From the NCBI RefSeq assembly GCF_000835495.1, contig NW_015622544.1, positions 5,484,855 to 5,548,854 of the forward strand: DNA of 64,000 bases, in the 5' to 3' direction. The notes beneath the pieces are model-generated. The model saw only the letters and a list, made by a program, of their open reading frames with translations. It did not search any database and was not told where the DNA came from. The first letter of the stretch is position 1. Every line of letters begins with the position of its first letter. A program made the translations under genes and the position numbers. Positions 1-10,809 of this stretch are shown here, piece by piece. Origin of the DNA: Cladophialophora immunda (taxonomy: Eukaryota > Ascomycota > Eurotiomycetes > Chaetothyriales > Herpotrichiellaceae).

Positions 1-477
1 CTGGAAGTGCTTGAAGCCATCTGCGACCTTCTTCTCGCGCTCCGCATCGATTTTGTCCACCGGGTGAATCCATGACACGAGCTCCACGACGTTCGCTTTG
101 ATTGTTGGAAGTGGGTCTTCTGAGAAGAGCACGACGTCCTCGTAGATTGAGCCAGACGCAAGCACCGAGATGTCGTCCTTGACCTTGTGGCCAGCGTCTG
201 AGGCCGCCCATGCCTGTTGATGACCGTAGGTGTCGAAACCTGTCCAGGAAGACATCATCAGCCACTCGAATTTACATTGGCAGGCAGAGACGAGATCTTC
301 GGTATGTGGTATGTACTCACAAGCTGCGATTCCTGCGATCTTCGAATCTTCGTGCTGCAGTGCCCACACCACACCTGTGCCACCTTCTGCCGATCGAAAT
401 CCGGAGATGATCTTCAGCCACTTCTCGTCGTCAACCCCGACAGTTGGCTTGAGCTGGATTAGTTGAACAGCAGCCAT
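1..477 (-). CDS. ABM/dimeric alpha-beta barrel-like protein, partial (C-terminus outside window)
   Basis: Read on the minus strand from ATG at 477. Exon 1 (477-321) begins MAAVQLIQLKPTVGVDDEKW; an 81-bp intron (320-240, GTGAGT...CAG) leads to exon 2 (239-1), which stays open to the window edge and carries residues such as FDTYGHQQAWAAS, ELVSWIHPV and GFKHF. The two short halves, the 'K.E.V.LV.W' pattern and the small size fit fungal antibiotic-biosynthesis-monooxygenase/EthD-like ferredoxin-fold proteins. Family and function are inferred from style only; no catalytic residue can be assigned. The 3' end is missing, so the length is unknown. Confidence 0.6.
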   Translation of the reverse strand, partial: MAAVQLIQLKPTVGVDDEKWLKIISGFRSAEGGTGVVWALQHEDSKIAGIAACEYIPHTEDLVSACQCKFEWLMMSSWTGFDTYGHQQAWAASDAGHKVKDDISVLASGSIYEDVVLFSEDPLPTIKANVVELVSWIHPVDKIDAEREKKVADGFKHFQ

Positions 478-1338
478 GTTGATACGCCGTGAATTGCGGG
501 GCGAAAAGACTGAAGACTTCTGAGAAGCTTTCCGTCGTGAACTGCGGGAACAAAGTGAAGTCAACGAAGGTTTAAATAAGTGACTGCGCCAGACCACTAA
601 TTGGTTGCGACCACAGCACATTTTTCGCCGCTTCCAAAACGCCCGAGAAGACAGTCTTTTTAACCAATTCCCCCGGACCTCAAGTCACAGCTCGGTATCT
701 CTGCAACACCAGGCAGACTCCAAGGCATCTTTGACTTGTCGATTGGAGGCAACCGCCCTATTCCAGTGCCCGGACCCCCATGTCAAATGCGCTGGCACAG
801 GCAAGGTACCCTGAACATACGAGACTCCTTTTGAGTCGCTGCTGGCTTGTTCACACCGGTCCACAGTTACGGCCAATGGCATCTCAGGCACAAATCTCCC
901 CGAAGGTCTAGTGTGCGCTAAGCAACCTTTGTTGTAACATCATGTCTGCAGCCACAAATTGCAGGTTTCAACAGGTCGAAGAATGCATCATGCATGTGCT
1001 TAACATTCGAAATTTTCAAGTCATGTGTACACTCAACAACAGGGGACAAGGTACAGTCTGGAGTACAGGGCGCATCGCATCCTCGACCGGCTTGTGGCCT
1101 AGTAATCGAGCAAAGACGTTCCGCAGAGGGCGCCCATGCCATGTTATCTCGTGGCGTTCGTATTGATTCTGATTATACTCAGCCTGATCGGTAATTTGCA
1201 GTGAGCACGGCTCAACTCGCCTTGCCTCTCTGGTTTCGTGGGTGTGCCTTCTGCGAGATGCTTCGGATATGTTCAAGCTCGACGCTCGATGAACGGTTGT
1301 GATTCAGCTTACTCACGATCCGTCTAGAGTACTCAGCT
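478..1338. other. Intergenic region, no gene recognised
   Basis: This is the divergent upstream region between the minus-strand ABM-like gene and the plus-strand CmcJ-like fragment. Only short, compositionally unconvincing open frames occur on either strand, none with a recognisable motif. It presumably holds both promoters. Confidence 0.6.
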
Positions 1339-1864
1339 ATGGCGACTCACGGCCCACTTACTGTCGATACAGCTCTTGAATTCCTTGCTGACCTTGACCT
1401 GTACAAGACTGAAAAGCCTTATCAGCTTTTGTGTGCTCCTTCATCTCAGGTGCCAACTGGATCGGCCTCGAACATCGAGGGGGTCTGGCACAATGTCCAA
1501 GTCGAGGATGTCAGAGGCTACATTGACCAGCTGAGATTCGACGAATATGGCTTTGAGTACGTCAATCATCCCACGGTGCTGGGAACTCGCTTCGGGGAAG
1601 AAGGGGTCCGTCAAGACATGACAGATATGGCCAATGTTCTGAAAGACAGACTCGGCGCCTCGAAGGTGATCTGCTACAATATCAGAGTATCAATGACATG
1701 TTCTGCAGGCGAGCGAGCGAGAGAGAGACTAACACCATCAGGTCCGATCGAGACATGCTACTCTCGGCTGCGCCATGGTCTCTGAAACCCGAAAGAAAGC
1801 TGTCGAGCCTGTTTTCATCGCTCATACAGGTAAAGGGGCCACAAGTCTGTCTGCTCGAGATTAA
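1339..1864 (+). pseudogene. CmcJ/AsaB-like (GA4 desaturase-like) hydroxylase, N-terminal fragment
   Basis: Exon 1 (1339-1686) starts MATHGPLTVDTALEFLADLD and carries the features of the fungal CmcJ/AsaB hydroxylase-desaturase family: a 'Y.TEKPY' start, an asparagine-led 'NIEGVW..VQVEDVRG' block, 'GFE' and a 'V.CYNIR' block. A 55-bp intron (1687-1741) joins exon 2 (1742-1864), which continues VRSRHATLGCAMVSETRKKA up to FIAHTGKG and stops at TAA 1862-1864. The product would be about 156 residues against about 300 for the family, and the C-terminal part with the usual 'NvWRP' motif is not visible downstream in any frame. An alternative splice from about 1830 to 2077 would add an unrelated tail of about 40 residues. 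I read this as a truncated gene; family assignment is fairly firm, inactivity is inferred. Confidence 0.55.
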
Positions 1865-2931
1865 ATTGCACATATGGATCGGAATTTTCATTTTTGGTAG
1901 CGCGCTTCTTTCCTTGGTGTCCGACCTCCACACTTCCAGGACATTGATAACATGCTGAATATAAAGCTCACACCTTGACCAGACGGAGTGCATAAAACGG
2001 GCAACAATTCTTTGAGGAAAAGCAAGGTGGAGTAGGAGTGTCGTGTAGTTGAACATCACTTGTCTCTCCGGCAGAAATCTTTCAGCTCGCTAGCATTGAA
2101 AATTTGATCGCAGATGCTGCGCTGCCCAGAGACGCCGCTAAACGAGCAAGAAATACAGAAAGCTCTCACAAGAACGAATAAATATTCGGTTGCCAGCACT
2201 GGTAAAGCTAGAGGCGGTCCATGACCTGTCCCCTACCTGGTTTTCCGTGTGCTGTCCAGGGTGGCAATGGGGCAATTAATGGATAAGAGGGCTGCCTAGT
2301 GGAAAAGCCAATAGGTATCTCGAGTAACTCGCGCCGAGTGCACACAGGTGCCCAGCCACTGTAGACTGTCCGGCAGGGCTTGCTGCAACGTGCTCAGTCT
2401 TTGGGTAGCGCCGCGCAATCCAGCTCTTCTGGCTGCACGTGTCTTGCTCGGTCTTGACTCTTCGAAAACAGCCGCTGTTTGGAGCCGCAAGAGTCTGGCT
2501 GAGCACATTCTTTGATACGATCGGCACCCGTTTCACACGGTCAATGGTTTGACAACAGCGGTGGTGAGGTGACGCTCACTTCCAAGGATTGCATGAGCAT
2601 GACCAGGTGGCAGGTGGTGCGGGGAGAACTACGATTGTTGCTGTTCCCGTTTGCTGTAATCAAGTCTTGTCGAAAATCATGGCTTAGTACAGCAATGATT
2701 GCTCCTTCCTAGTGGCATATGGTTGTTTCTGGCCGCATGCCCTGCAACCTTCCCTTGGTTGCCAACATTCGACAAGTTTCAGCAATACAGCATTCATCTT
2801 CCACATCTCACAATGCTCAGATACATCTCCTCTTTTTTCTGGAAGGTGAGTGAGCGCGTCGTGACCAGACCTCACAATTGTGCGTACTTGCAACACAGAT
2901 CTCATGAGTCGCCACATTTCACCTTAGTAAG
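1865..2931. other. Non-coding interval downstream of the CmcJ-like fragment
   Basis: The expected C-terminal half of the CmcJ-like gene was looked for here and not found. A possible short leader exon of the next gene (2813-2845, MLRYISSFFWK) lies near its right end. Nothing else is recognisable. Confidence 0.5.
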
Positions 2932-4150
2932 ATGTCTTCACAGGTTCATCGACCATTACCCTCTGATGGGACAGACCACCCCGTCTCGTTACCAACAGAA
3001 CAAGGAGCGTTCCACGGTGAGATCATCGAACCACTGCCAGACTTCAAATGGCACGACGCCCCAAGAAGCATCATTCATCCATACCAACAAGCTGACAATC
3101 TGTCCTTTGGTATTGATCCCACAAGCTATTCTGCAATTCTAACGATTCCAGGCATGCAGACGATTCCAATCTCTGAGCTCATTTCTATTGACCGCACATA
3201 CCTAGACAACATCAACGAGCGCATCCGAGTCATTCAGAAAAACGAGGATTCCGTGATCGGATGTGAACCTGGTGCAGAAGCAGCTGTAAGAGAATTATAC
3301 GTTTGGCTCGTGGATAACTACCTTCCACAACGATTCCCTACTATCTTCCGGATTGAGGGTGGAGAAGAAGTCGGACGTCATATTCTCTCTACATCCTCAT
3401 CTGAGGGTTCTTGTCTCAAAAACCTGGTCACGCTTCAGTCCTACTCTTTGCAGCCTCCGAGCTCTCCACTGGCTGCGCTGGAGGTGATTGGATCACTTGT
3501 CGATGAGGACATGCTCCTGATGCTTCCTTCACCCGACAACGATGGATACACCCTTCAGGCATTTGTCAACTGCTTTGCTAATGGCCCGAACACGAGACGC
3601 CGTCTTAATATGAAACTCAGAGACATCCATGGAGCGGTTCCTGGATTCCAATCCCACCTGGAGCAGAAGCTTGACAGATGGATCGACCTCCTGAAGATCG
3701 GCAAAGTTGTCAGACGAGCAAATGTGAGTGGGCACACCTCTTCCGTTGCCTTTCTAATCAGGAGACAATTAGTGGGTTGTCGTCGACGACGGCCGCATGT
3801 TCGTGCCCGAGGGCCATCATCCATACAAGGATGAGCAGTCGCCGGTTGATATCCAGAAGGTGTGTTCAGGGTCACCACATACAAGATTGATGGACAACTG
3901 ACCGTGCTTGCACATATAGACCTTTGTACGAAGCGAGAGTCAAACACTATATCGGCTCCCCCGATCCAAAGCTGTCGTCTTCACGATCAAAACATATCTT
4001 TACCCACTGACGGATATCAAAGCCGCAGGCTATGGAGAGGATCTAGCAAACGCCATCGAAGGGCTGAGCAAGGGTAACGCACCTGGAATAGTGGAGTACA
4101 AGAAAAGCAATATTTGGGGCGACATTGTGAAGCAATTCTTACGCAGCTGA
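2932..4150 (+). CDS. DUF3445 protein, haem-dependent oxidative N-demethylase-like
   Basis: Exons 2932-3723, 3773-3859 and 3920-4150 join in phase to about 369 residues. The order of blocks matches fungal DUF3445 proteins: PLPDFKWHDAPR near the start, 'ISIDRTYLDNINERI', an alpha-helical 'AAVRELYVWLVDNYLPQRFP', a middle 'LMLPSPDNDGYTLQAFVNCF', then exon 2 with VVVDDGRMFVPEG and exon 3 with RSERQTLYRLPRSKAVVFTI and KTYLYPLTDIKAAGYGEDLA. Family members are thought to be haem enzymes that remove N-methyl groups oxidatively; a substrate cannot be named here. An upstream exon 2813-2845 spliced at GTGAGT 2846 to 2944 would replace MSSQ by MLRYISSFFWK in the same frame, giving about 376 residues with a hydrophobic leader; the true start is undecided. 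It follows the truncated CmcJ-like gene in the same direction. Confidence 0.75.
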
Positions 4151-4727
4151 GGAACTGACAAGCTTGCTCACATTTGTGAGACTTTGGGAATCACGGTGCG
4201 ACACCCAAACGGTTATCAGCTAAGCGGGCTCTTGATCGTCTTAAGGAACAGACTTGGCCCACTTCGCTCATCCGAGAGGGAGGCAACATGTGCTAGCAGC
4301 ATATAGGTCTCCTTGAGCCGCTTCTTAAGCTTTTCTGCGAGCCTTGACCGATAGTCCACCCGCGGGCTGTAGTTTTGAGGCGGAAACGATGTCCACGGTG
4401 AAAACAAGTCGACTCCGATGTCATAACCCAAACCAGTTCGACCTAGGTGCTGAGCCCAAGTCCCAGGCATATTTCGATCGTTCTATGCCGTGACTCCCAA
4501 CCCCCTTTGAATAACTTTCGCTCGAAGTGACAAGATTTTGGATATCCTGATGCTGGAATGCCAATGTGCTGGTTAGAAGATTCTGCTCCCGATCAATCTC
4601 GCATGAGGCGCGATGTGAGCTCGGCGTCGATGGAACTCCTCTTGTATCGCCAAGCCAACACAACGTTCCAGCCTTACCAGCCTCACCACCCCGCTCTTCG
4701 CTTCGCGGATCGAATCTTCCCTGGTAA
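4151..4727. other. Intergenic region, nothing recognised
   Basis: About 580 bases between two plus-strand genes, with no coding motif on either strand. It should contain the terminator of the DUF3445 gene and the promoter of the next gene. Confidence 0.6.
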
Positions 4728-6456
4728 ATGACCAGTGCTCAGCGCAGGTCTTTCATCTTCTGCCTATTAGTCTCGGTCATGGTCGTTCCTCTTTTTGGCT
4801 GGTCGGCGGGAGACGTCGTGGTGTCCATCAAACTTCTGAGGCAGATTGGAGCAGCGTTCAAGAGTGCCGACGGAGCCAAAGCACAGTACAGCGACGCTAT
4901 TCTGTGGCTGCAATCCTTTGCTGACCAACTCGAGCATGTCAAAGAATATTTGGATGCTCAACCTACCGCAAAGTACTCCGCCGAAATTGCACGTCAAGTT
5001 GAAACCATTGGCAAGGCATACGATCGATTCGAAAGGTATCTGCAAAAGTACGAGAAGGGCCTCTCCTCTACCCAGGATGCCTCTCTTGTCATTGCGTCGG
5101 TCAAAAAAGTCAAGTGGGCAGTCAAAGAGCTGAAAGGAGAAACGGAACAATTGAAAAATGCGACGGCCGGACCTATTCGAGAAATCAACCTGTTGCTACA
5201 TCTCCAGGAGTTGTGAGTTGCCAAAATGTGTACGTTCACATAGCTAATGTCGTCCAGAGAGAATGTCCAAGTTGTGCTGGAGAAAATCTCGGACCTTCCC
5301 ACCCACGTGTGTTTGCCCATGAGCCTCGAATTAGGAGAGATCAGCGATTCTGTCTACGCTGTCGGACACTGTCAGAAGCCATACGGCTACCCTGGGCCCG
5401 ATCATATCGAACATGGACCGAACTTTCGAGGAGGAAGCAAGACTCACACAGACGCGCCTTCAAGATATGTCTGCTCTTCTCACGAAACTAGAAGAGCGCC
5501 TGCGCAGCGGCCAGAATACGATTGATGATATGAAGATCAAGCACGACAAGGCTATGAACGACATTGTGGAAGCTGTCAGCAAGCGAAACCAGCTCATTCA
5601 GGCGGTTTTGCAAGAAGTGCGGCCGTGTGTCCCTGATCCCAGCCTAGAACCGGCAAATCGACAATCACAGGTGAGTGGTCTGCAGGTACTTCAGGCTGGG
5701 GTCTCCGCGGTAGGGGCTATCACCAGTGCTGTGAATTTGTGGAAAATCAGCTCGTTGAGCTCTGGTCACTGTTCACCTCTCCACGAGAATCAGACCTCAT
5801 CGTCAAACTCTGACGAGAGTGGAAGAGAGCGTATTCGCCAGACATCAGAAACACCCAGCGACTCGATGCAGCCGCCCAGTAATCGTGATTCCCTGGGCCG
5901 AAGCCTGCAAGGTACACTCACCGCGGATTCGCCTGCATCTCAGTGGCGAGCGGAGTTTACAGAGATCAATCAAGGTGGAAGCAACACCTGGGAGAGTCAC
6001 TTGGAGATGACTCCTGTTTACAATCTCCCTCAACACATGCTCGAGGGGTGGCTCTTGAATAAATTTGGGAAGCTGTCTTCCAATATTCGGCGCGTTCAAG
6101 ACCACTATCTTTTCGAAGCACCTCGACCACTCACTGTGGTGGAGCGTGGCGAGATTGATGCTTTGAGGGTCACCAGGGGTTTGCTTCTGCACGTGGGGAC
6201 ACACCCTTGTTTGGGTGCAGAATCGGCGGCATCTATGATGGGACAAGGTTTTGTGGGACGATTCGGAACCATGAAAGGGTTGACAGATGGAAAAACACAT
6301 TCTAGACGCGGTAACCAACAATGCCCTGGTATCGCCGAAACCGGCATCCTCAAGACTGCGTCAACCGGCTACTCGAGACTCAATGGACGTTCTGATGTGT
6401 GTTATCCCCATGAGGCGAGCCCTAGAGACCACAGTTGCACGAGCAACAGAGACTAG
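4728..6456 (+). CDS. Coiled-coil protein with a fungal STAND/ubiquitin-like-domain type N-terminus
   Basis: Exons 4728-5212, 5258-5308 and 5376-6456 join in phase to about 538 residues. The first 160 residues hold a hydrophobic start (FIFCLLVSVMVVPLFGW) then 'SAGDVVVSIKLLRQIGAAFK...ILWLQSFADQLEHVKEYL', the helical pattern found at the N-terminus of many fungal NLR-like and ubiquitin-like-domain (ULD) proteins. A charged heptad-rich segment follows (MDRTFEEEARLTQTRLQDMS..LEERL), then a short hydrophobic stretch (VLQAGVSAVGAITSAVNLW), a serine-rich linker, and a C-terminal part with HMLEGWLLNKFGK. No NACHT, NB-ARC, ankyrin or kinase motif is visible, so it is not itself a complete NLR. The second intron (5309-5375, donor GTGTTT) is weakly supported but is the one that keeps the frame. 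Role unknown. Confidence 0.6.
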
Positions 6457-6717
6457 GTCAGGTTGCGTGTAGATAGAAGAAGTAGAAGAAGTGAGGCTGT
6501 CAATGTACATGTCATCGGCGAGGCTGAGCTTTTCCTGCCAAGAGATGCCAAGCCCGGGACTATCGACGTCATGCTCGGCGCGCATCCCGAGCCCTCAGCC
6601 GTTCCACCCCTCCCCCATCGTTTTATCTATGGACGCACTCTCCTCCGCGCCCTATCTTGTCAGCATGGGAGCGACAAGCGTCGCCTGGAGATCTCCTTTG
6701 ACCATCCTGAAAGGGGC

Positions 6718-8595
6718 ATGTCCGGCACAAATGGCCAGCAGGACTCTCTCAACGGCCACTCTGGCTTCATTCTGGCCGTCTTCTGCGTGGTCTCTGCCTT
6801 CGTCATCTGGCCCGTCAGGATTCCGCTGCCGGCGTCTCTCCAACGGCTTCTGCTCTCAACGCTTCTAAACACCAGAGTCATCGGGCTCAGCGACTTCGAA
6901 ACCCTGTCCAATCGCCGACTTCACATTCACTTGTCTCTCACGACAGCCCCCGTCATCGCCGTCATTCTACTCCTTGCGACAACTACGATACATGGCTCGA
7001 CCATCCGGCTTGGTATCGTCGGGGATGAGACCGTCAAACCCTACGACGTCCTTGTTCTCTTCATCTCGCTCGCCTACGTCTCAATCGCCCTTGACGGCAC
7101 CGGTGCCCTCGAAGCTACTGCCTTCTATGTTTCCAAACGCGGTGGCAGCTCCGGCCGCTTGCTCTTCACTTATCTTTACGCCTTCTTTCTGCTCACGGCA
7201 TGTATAGTGGGCAATGACCCGCTCATCCTCTCGGGCACACCGTTTCTGGCATATCTGAGCCAGCATACAGGCCTTGATCCGACGGCATGGGTTTTTGCGG
7301 AGTTCATGGCTGCGAACACCGCCTCTGCCGTGCTGGTGAGCAGTAATCCGACCAACATTCTGATCACAGGCAGTTTTGGGCTCAACTACTTGACCGACTT
7401 TACCAAGTGGACGGTCCTTCCCTCTTTGATCCCGGCGGCCTTGAACTATCCGATTCTGCTCGGCATGTTTTGGAAGAAGATCCCCAAGACGCTGACGCCA
7501 TTGACGGAGGACCCGTGGAGCAAACTTCGTGACCGGCCAGGTGCTTTCTTTCTTAGTGCGCTGATGCTGGTCACAGTCTCCGTGCTTGTCGGCACGAGTT
7601 TCGTGCCGGGCCATGCGGTGGAGGTCTGGATGGTGACGGCGCCGGCTGGTGTGTCGGCGTTCCTGTTCAATGTTGTAAACGACTGGTTTCATCCGGAGGT
7701 TGGTCGAGAAATTGTTCGGCAGCAATCACGCGATTCCGCCGCAGAGATGTCAGAAGTTGATCACAGGCGGTCGAGGCCAGTCCAAGTCCATGTCTCAGCG
7801 GGCGACCAAGTGCGCGAGCCTTCAGATCTGGAAGACGGGGGGCTTCCATCACCCAAGTCCTCCGAGTCCGCATCTCCATCGCCACCGATACCGGCAAAGG
7901 ACGAGGACAACACAGGCAACAAACACGGTAGCCAGCCGACCGAATCCGAATCTCGACAACTTTCTCCTTCCCTTTCTGGGAGGGACCAATCAAAGAATTC
8001 CGTGCCCGCCTCCAAACCCAACACCAAGGGCGATCGCACGTCACTTACCTCTCTCCTCCGCGGTCTGGCCTCTCGCTTCCCTTCCACCGCGCATACCGTC
8101 TCACTCCTCCCCATCCCGCTTCTGCCTTTCGCCATGGCCGAATTCATCCTCGTCCGCGGGCTCTCACAGCGCGGCTGGATCCGAGTGTTTGCAATCGGGT
8201 TCGCCCGCGCCTGCACATCCCCCGCCGCGACCGTGTTTTTCTTCGGCTTCGTCAGCGCCGCGTTCCTGTGTCCATTGGCCGGGACGAATATCGGGGCGAC
8301 CATCATCCTCGTGGAGATCCTGCGAGATCCGCAGTTCATGCGCTCCGACAACGTGCAGCGCGACCCGCGGGTCTTGCCGGGGGCGATATACAGCGTGGCG
8401 ATGGGGAGCAACATCGGGGCGTTCAGCTACACCTTCGCCGGCTCTCTCGCAGGGCTGCTGTGGAGGGGCCTCCTCGCCCACAAAGGCGTGCGGGTGAGTC
8501 AGTGGAAGTTCGCCCGGGTGAACATGGTGCCGCTCTTGATGCAGATCGTCGTGTCCAGTGCCATTGTGCTGGGCGAGGTCTACTGGTTTGCGTGA
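6718..8595 (+). CDS. CitMHS/ArsB-like ion transporter (citrate transporter-like domain)
   Basis: Single exon of 625 residues from ATG 6718; the frame stays open upstream to about 6463 but without a good start context, and an ATG at about 6568 is possible. About a dozen hydrophobic segments form two halves. Both halves carry the re-entrant-loop signatures of the ion-transporter superfamily: ANTASAVLVSSNPTNILITG in the first, and 'PLAGTNIGATIILVEIL' plus 'SVAMGSNIGAFSYTFAG' in the second. Between them lies a long hydrophilic, Ser/Pro-rich loop (about residues 330-460), as in fungal members that are larger than bacterial ones. It should be a plasma-membrane or vacuolar permease for citrate-like dicarboxylates or arsenite; the substrate cannot be decided from the sequence. 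Confidence 0.8.
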   Translation: MSGTNGQQDSLNGHSGFILAVFCVVSAFVIWPVRIPLPASLQRLLLSTLLNTRVIGLSDFETLSNRRLHIHLSLTTAPVIAVILLLATTTIHGSTIRLGIVGDETVKPYDVLVLFISLAYVSIALDGTGALEATAFYVSKRGGSSGRLLFTYLYAFFLLTACIVGNDPLILSGTPFLAYLSQHTGLDPTAWVFAEFMAANTASAVLVSSNPTNILITGSFGLNYLTDFTKWTVLPSLIPAALNYPILLGMFWKKIPKTLTPLTEDPWSKLRDRPGAFFLSALMLVTVSVLVGTSFVPGHAVEVWMVTAPAGVSAFLFNVVNDWFHPEVGREIVRQQSRDSAAEMSEVDHRRSRPVQVHVSAGDQVREPSDLEDGGLPSPKSSESASPSPPIPAKDEDNTGNKHGSQPTESESRQLSPSLSGRDQSKNSVPASKPNTKGDRTSLTSLLRGLASRFPSTAHTVSLLPIPLLPFAMAEFILVRGLSQRGWIRVFAIGFARACTSPAATVFFFGFVSAAFLCPLAGTNIGATIILVEILRDPQFMRSDNVQRDPRVLPGAIYSVAMGSNIGAFSYTFAGSLAGLLWRGLLAHKGVRVSQWKFARVNMVPLLMQIVVSSAIVLGEVYWFA

Positions 8596-9035
8596 CGACT
8601 GGTCCCCGCGTTAGTGTTGAGGCGGAGAGAGAAGTTGATCTGGCAAAGGTCCTGGATACATAGAGAAGCTAGATCGGGTTGCTAGAATGTCGGCCAACAC
8701 ATTGGATCAGCAATGACAAGACGGATCACAAGCATGGAATCGAGCAAGTTTAGACCGTGGGTGTTTTGTATTCAACATTTTGGTAGTAGCCGTAAACCTA
8801 ACCCCTGACGGAATTTTGAAAAAGAAATCAATCAGCCCGCGTTTTTGGCTGGCGATGGATCCTCCGTTTGCCCGCCCCTGAATATTCATCGCCATCGACT
8901 CATGAGAGAGAAATCACTTGGTGATGCGGATGCCGTCGATCCGCAGGTGGACGGCCCAGGCCTCGGCTTTTGCCCAACAGGCTCATGGATGCCAAATGCC
9001 GCCATTCATCGACGTGGAGCGTGGCTGCTGGATCA
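8596..9035. other. Convergent intergenic region, nothing recognised
   Basis: Lies between the 3' ends of the transporter (plus) and the small mitochondrial gene (minus). Short A/T-rich runs are consistent with 3' untranslated regions; no coding signal. Confidence 0.5.
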
Positions 9036-9568
9036 TCACGCCTTCTTGTCCTGGGCCTTGCCCGACGGCTTCTCCTCCCGCGCTTCGCGATCGGCTTTGA
9101 CCTGTGGAAACGATGGCAAGGCGCACTACGTCAGCCCAATCAAGAACCCCTAGGGATGCGCACGGCACCTCGATTGTATGGTATCCCAAATCCCCCTTTC
9201 CCTCAAGCCAAGAGAATAAAAAGAAAGAAAGCGAGAGGAAGGGGGGGGTGTGCGTGCGTGCGTGGTTTGGTTTGATTTTCCATGTTTCTTGAAAAATCCC
9301 TCCCTCCCTCGACGGTGAGAAAAATACTTACATCGGCTTCGCTCACGGTGGCGTTCTCCTCGGTCCAGTGCCGATTGCCTTTCTGGTCCGGCAGCTTCTC
9401 CTGCGTGGCCGCGCTCTCGGGGTGCGCCTTGATGTCCGCGGCCTTTTCTGCGCGGTGCAGCGCCGTCGGCGCCAGGGCTATGCGGCCGGCGGTGTACCGT
9501 CTGATCCCAAGCCCAGTCAGGGCTGTGAGCCGGGGCTTTGCGAGTTGGGTGACCAGGCTGGGCTTCAT
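9036..9568 (-). CDS. Small conserved mitochondrial-type protein
   Basis: Exon 1 (9568-9332) and exon 2 (9101-9036) are separated by a 230-bp intron (donor GTAAGT, acceptor CAG) and encode 100 residues. The first 35 residues are rich in Arg, Ala, Leu and Ser with no acidic residue (MKPSLVTQLAKPRLTALTGL), which is a typical mitochondrial targeting sequence. The rest is highly charged, with HWTEENATVSEADVKADRE in the middle and a Lys-rich end. The block 'HW.EENATVSEADVKADR' is, from memory, common to many small uncharacterised fungal proteins. The intron contains G-rich and (GTGC)n-like low-complexity sequence around 9240-9270. No biochemical role is known to me. Confidence 0.7.
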
Positions 9569-10809
9569 GGTTCAGAACCTTTATAATATGGGGGATGGAT
9601 GGACAGAAAGGGCAGAAGGGAAATAGGAAACACTTTTTGGCAAAACGGAAGGTAGAAGATGGAGACGGAGATGAATGGATGGATATATGTACGTATGTTG
9701 TGAATGTTGTGTTTGTAGCACGATAGGCAAAGGACGAAAGGGTCCTTTTATCAAACCCGGTATCAAGCGGGAATATGAGGTGAGAAGGAGCTTGTCCAAT
9801 GCACAGCTACCTCTCACCTCGTCGATTGGTACGTTGCTCAAACGCAGACGTGGCGTGACCTGGCATTCTAGGCCGATCGTGTCTGGCGTGAACTTTCACG
9901 CCCTGGGCGGCGTGTTGATATCTCAGGGTCAACTCACGCCACTGGGTCGAACTGTTGGCTGGGGAAGTTGAGTTTTTCCCCCATTGATTGCTGGTTCAGC
10001 GTTATCGATAGTGATTCAGCAGAAGAAAAGATCACGCCGCCCTTGGCCAGCCATGGCACAGATGCCGGGAGATCCGTATATAAGCTGGCAGACCTCGAAG
10101 CTCGAACCGCACTGACGTCTGCTTGGTCGGTGCTCGCCGGCAGGGGCCGATAGTGTACGATAGATTTTGGCTTGATAACTGGTACAAATATGCCTTGACA
10201 CTTGGTCTGTCTTATATATTTGTGTCTGGATGTTTGGGCAGCAAAGCCACCCCAGCACCTTACCAACCGGGGCGATATGACTGCTTTCTTCCTCCTATCT
10301 GATATGGAGCTGCTCAGCCTTGTCCGGCGCCACTTCTTCCGTCTGGACGACCTATTCACCGCCGAGCGAAATCAAGCCTCGACACGAAGCGATATTCTCG
10401 TGGTCAACACCTTCCACTTCCGATGATAACGGGGCCGTCAGCGGTGTGTGGGGGAGGGTAAAACATCTTGCGTTCTCGGAGGCTCGCCGAGCCAAAGACG
10501 TCGTCATCTCGAGTTGTGCCATGTGGGGAGCGGGTGTTTTGCTGTTGTATATATACTGTGTGTGCACACCCTAATGCGGCCGCTGATTGTGAGGGTCGCT
10601 GACTCTCTTGTCATGCTTATGGTTTGCCTGACCTGGAAGTCATGGAGGGCGACCGCAATTGGTCAACCGGAGCCTGTGTCTGATACTGGCCGGTGAAGAG
10701 AATAGATGTCTTCGCGTATATATACCAATGCAACAGTCCCTACCAGGTACGGCATCTGCCTGCCTCGAGAGACGAAAACCTCAGCTTTGATCTCAGAGCA
10801 CCGATCGAC
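9569..10809. other. Divergent intergenic region upstream of the P450 gene
   Basis: About 1.2 kb with no recognisable gene. It separates the minus-strand mitochondrial gene from the plus-strand P450 and should hold both promoters. Short TATATA runs occur at about 10547 and 10719, the latter about 90 bases before the P450 ATG. Confidence 0.5.

Noticed and set aside
6463..6717. Upstream extension of the ion transporter to 6463
   Set aside because: The frame is open but begins without ATG, and the extra residues are basic and low-complexity; ATG 6718 fits the family start better.
7081..8414. Long minus-strand frames opposite the ion transporter
   Set aside because: They are complements of a clear membrane-protein gene with regular codon periodicity on the plus strand.
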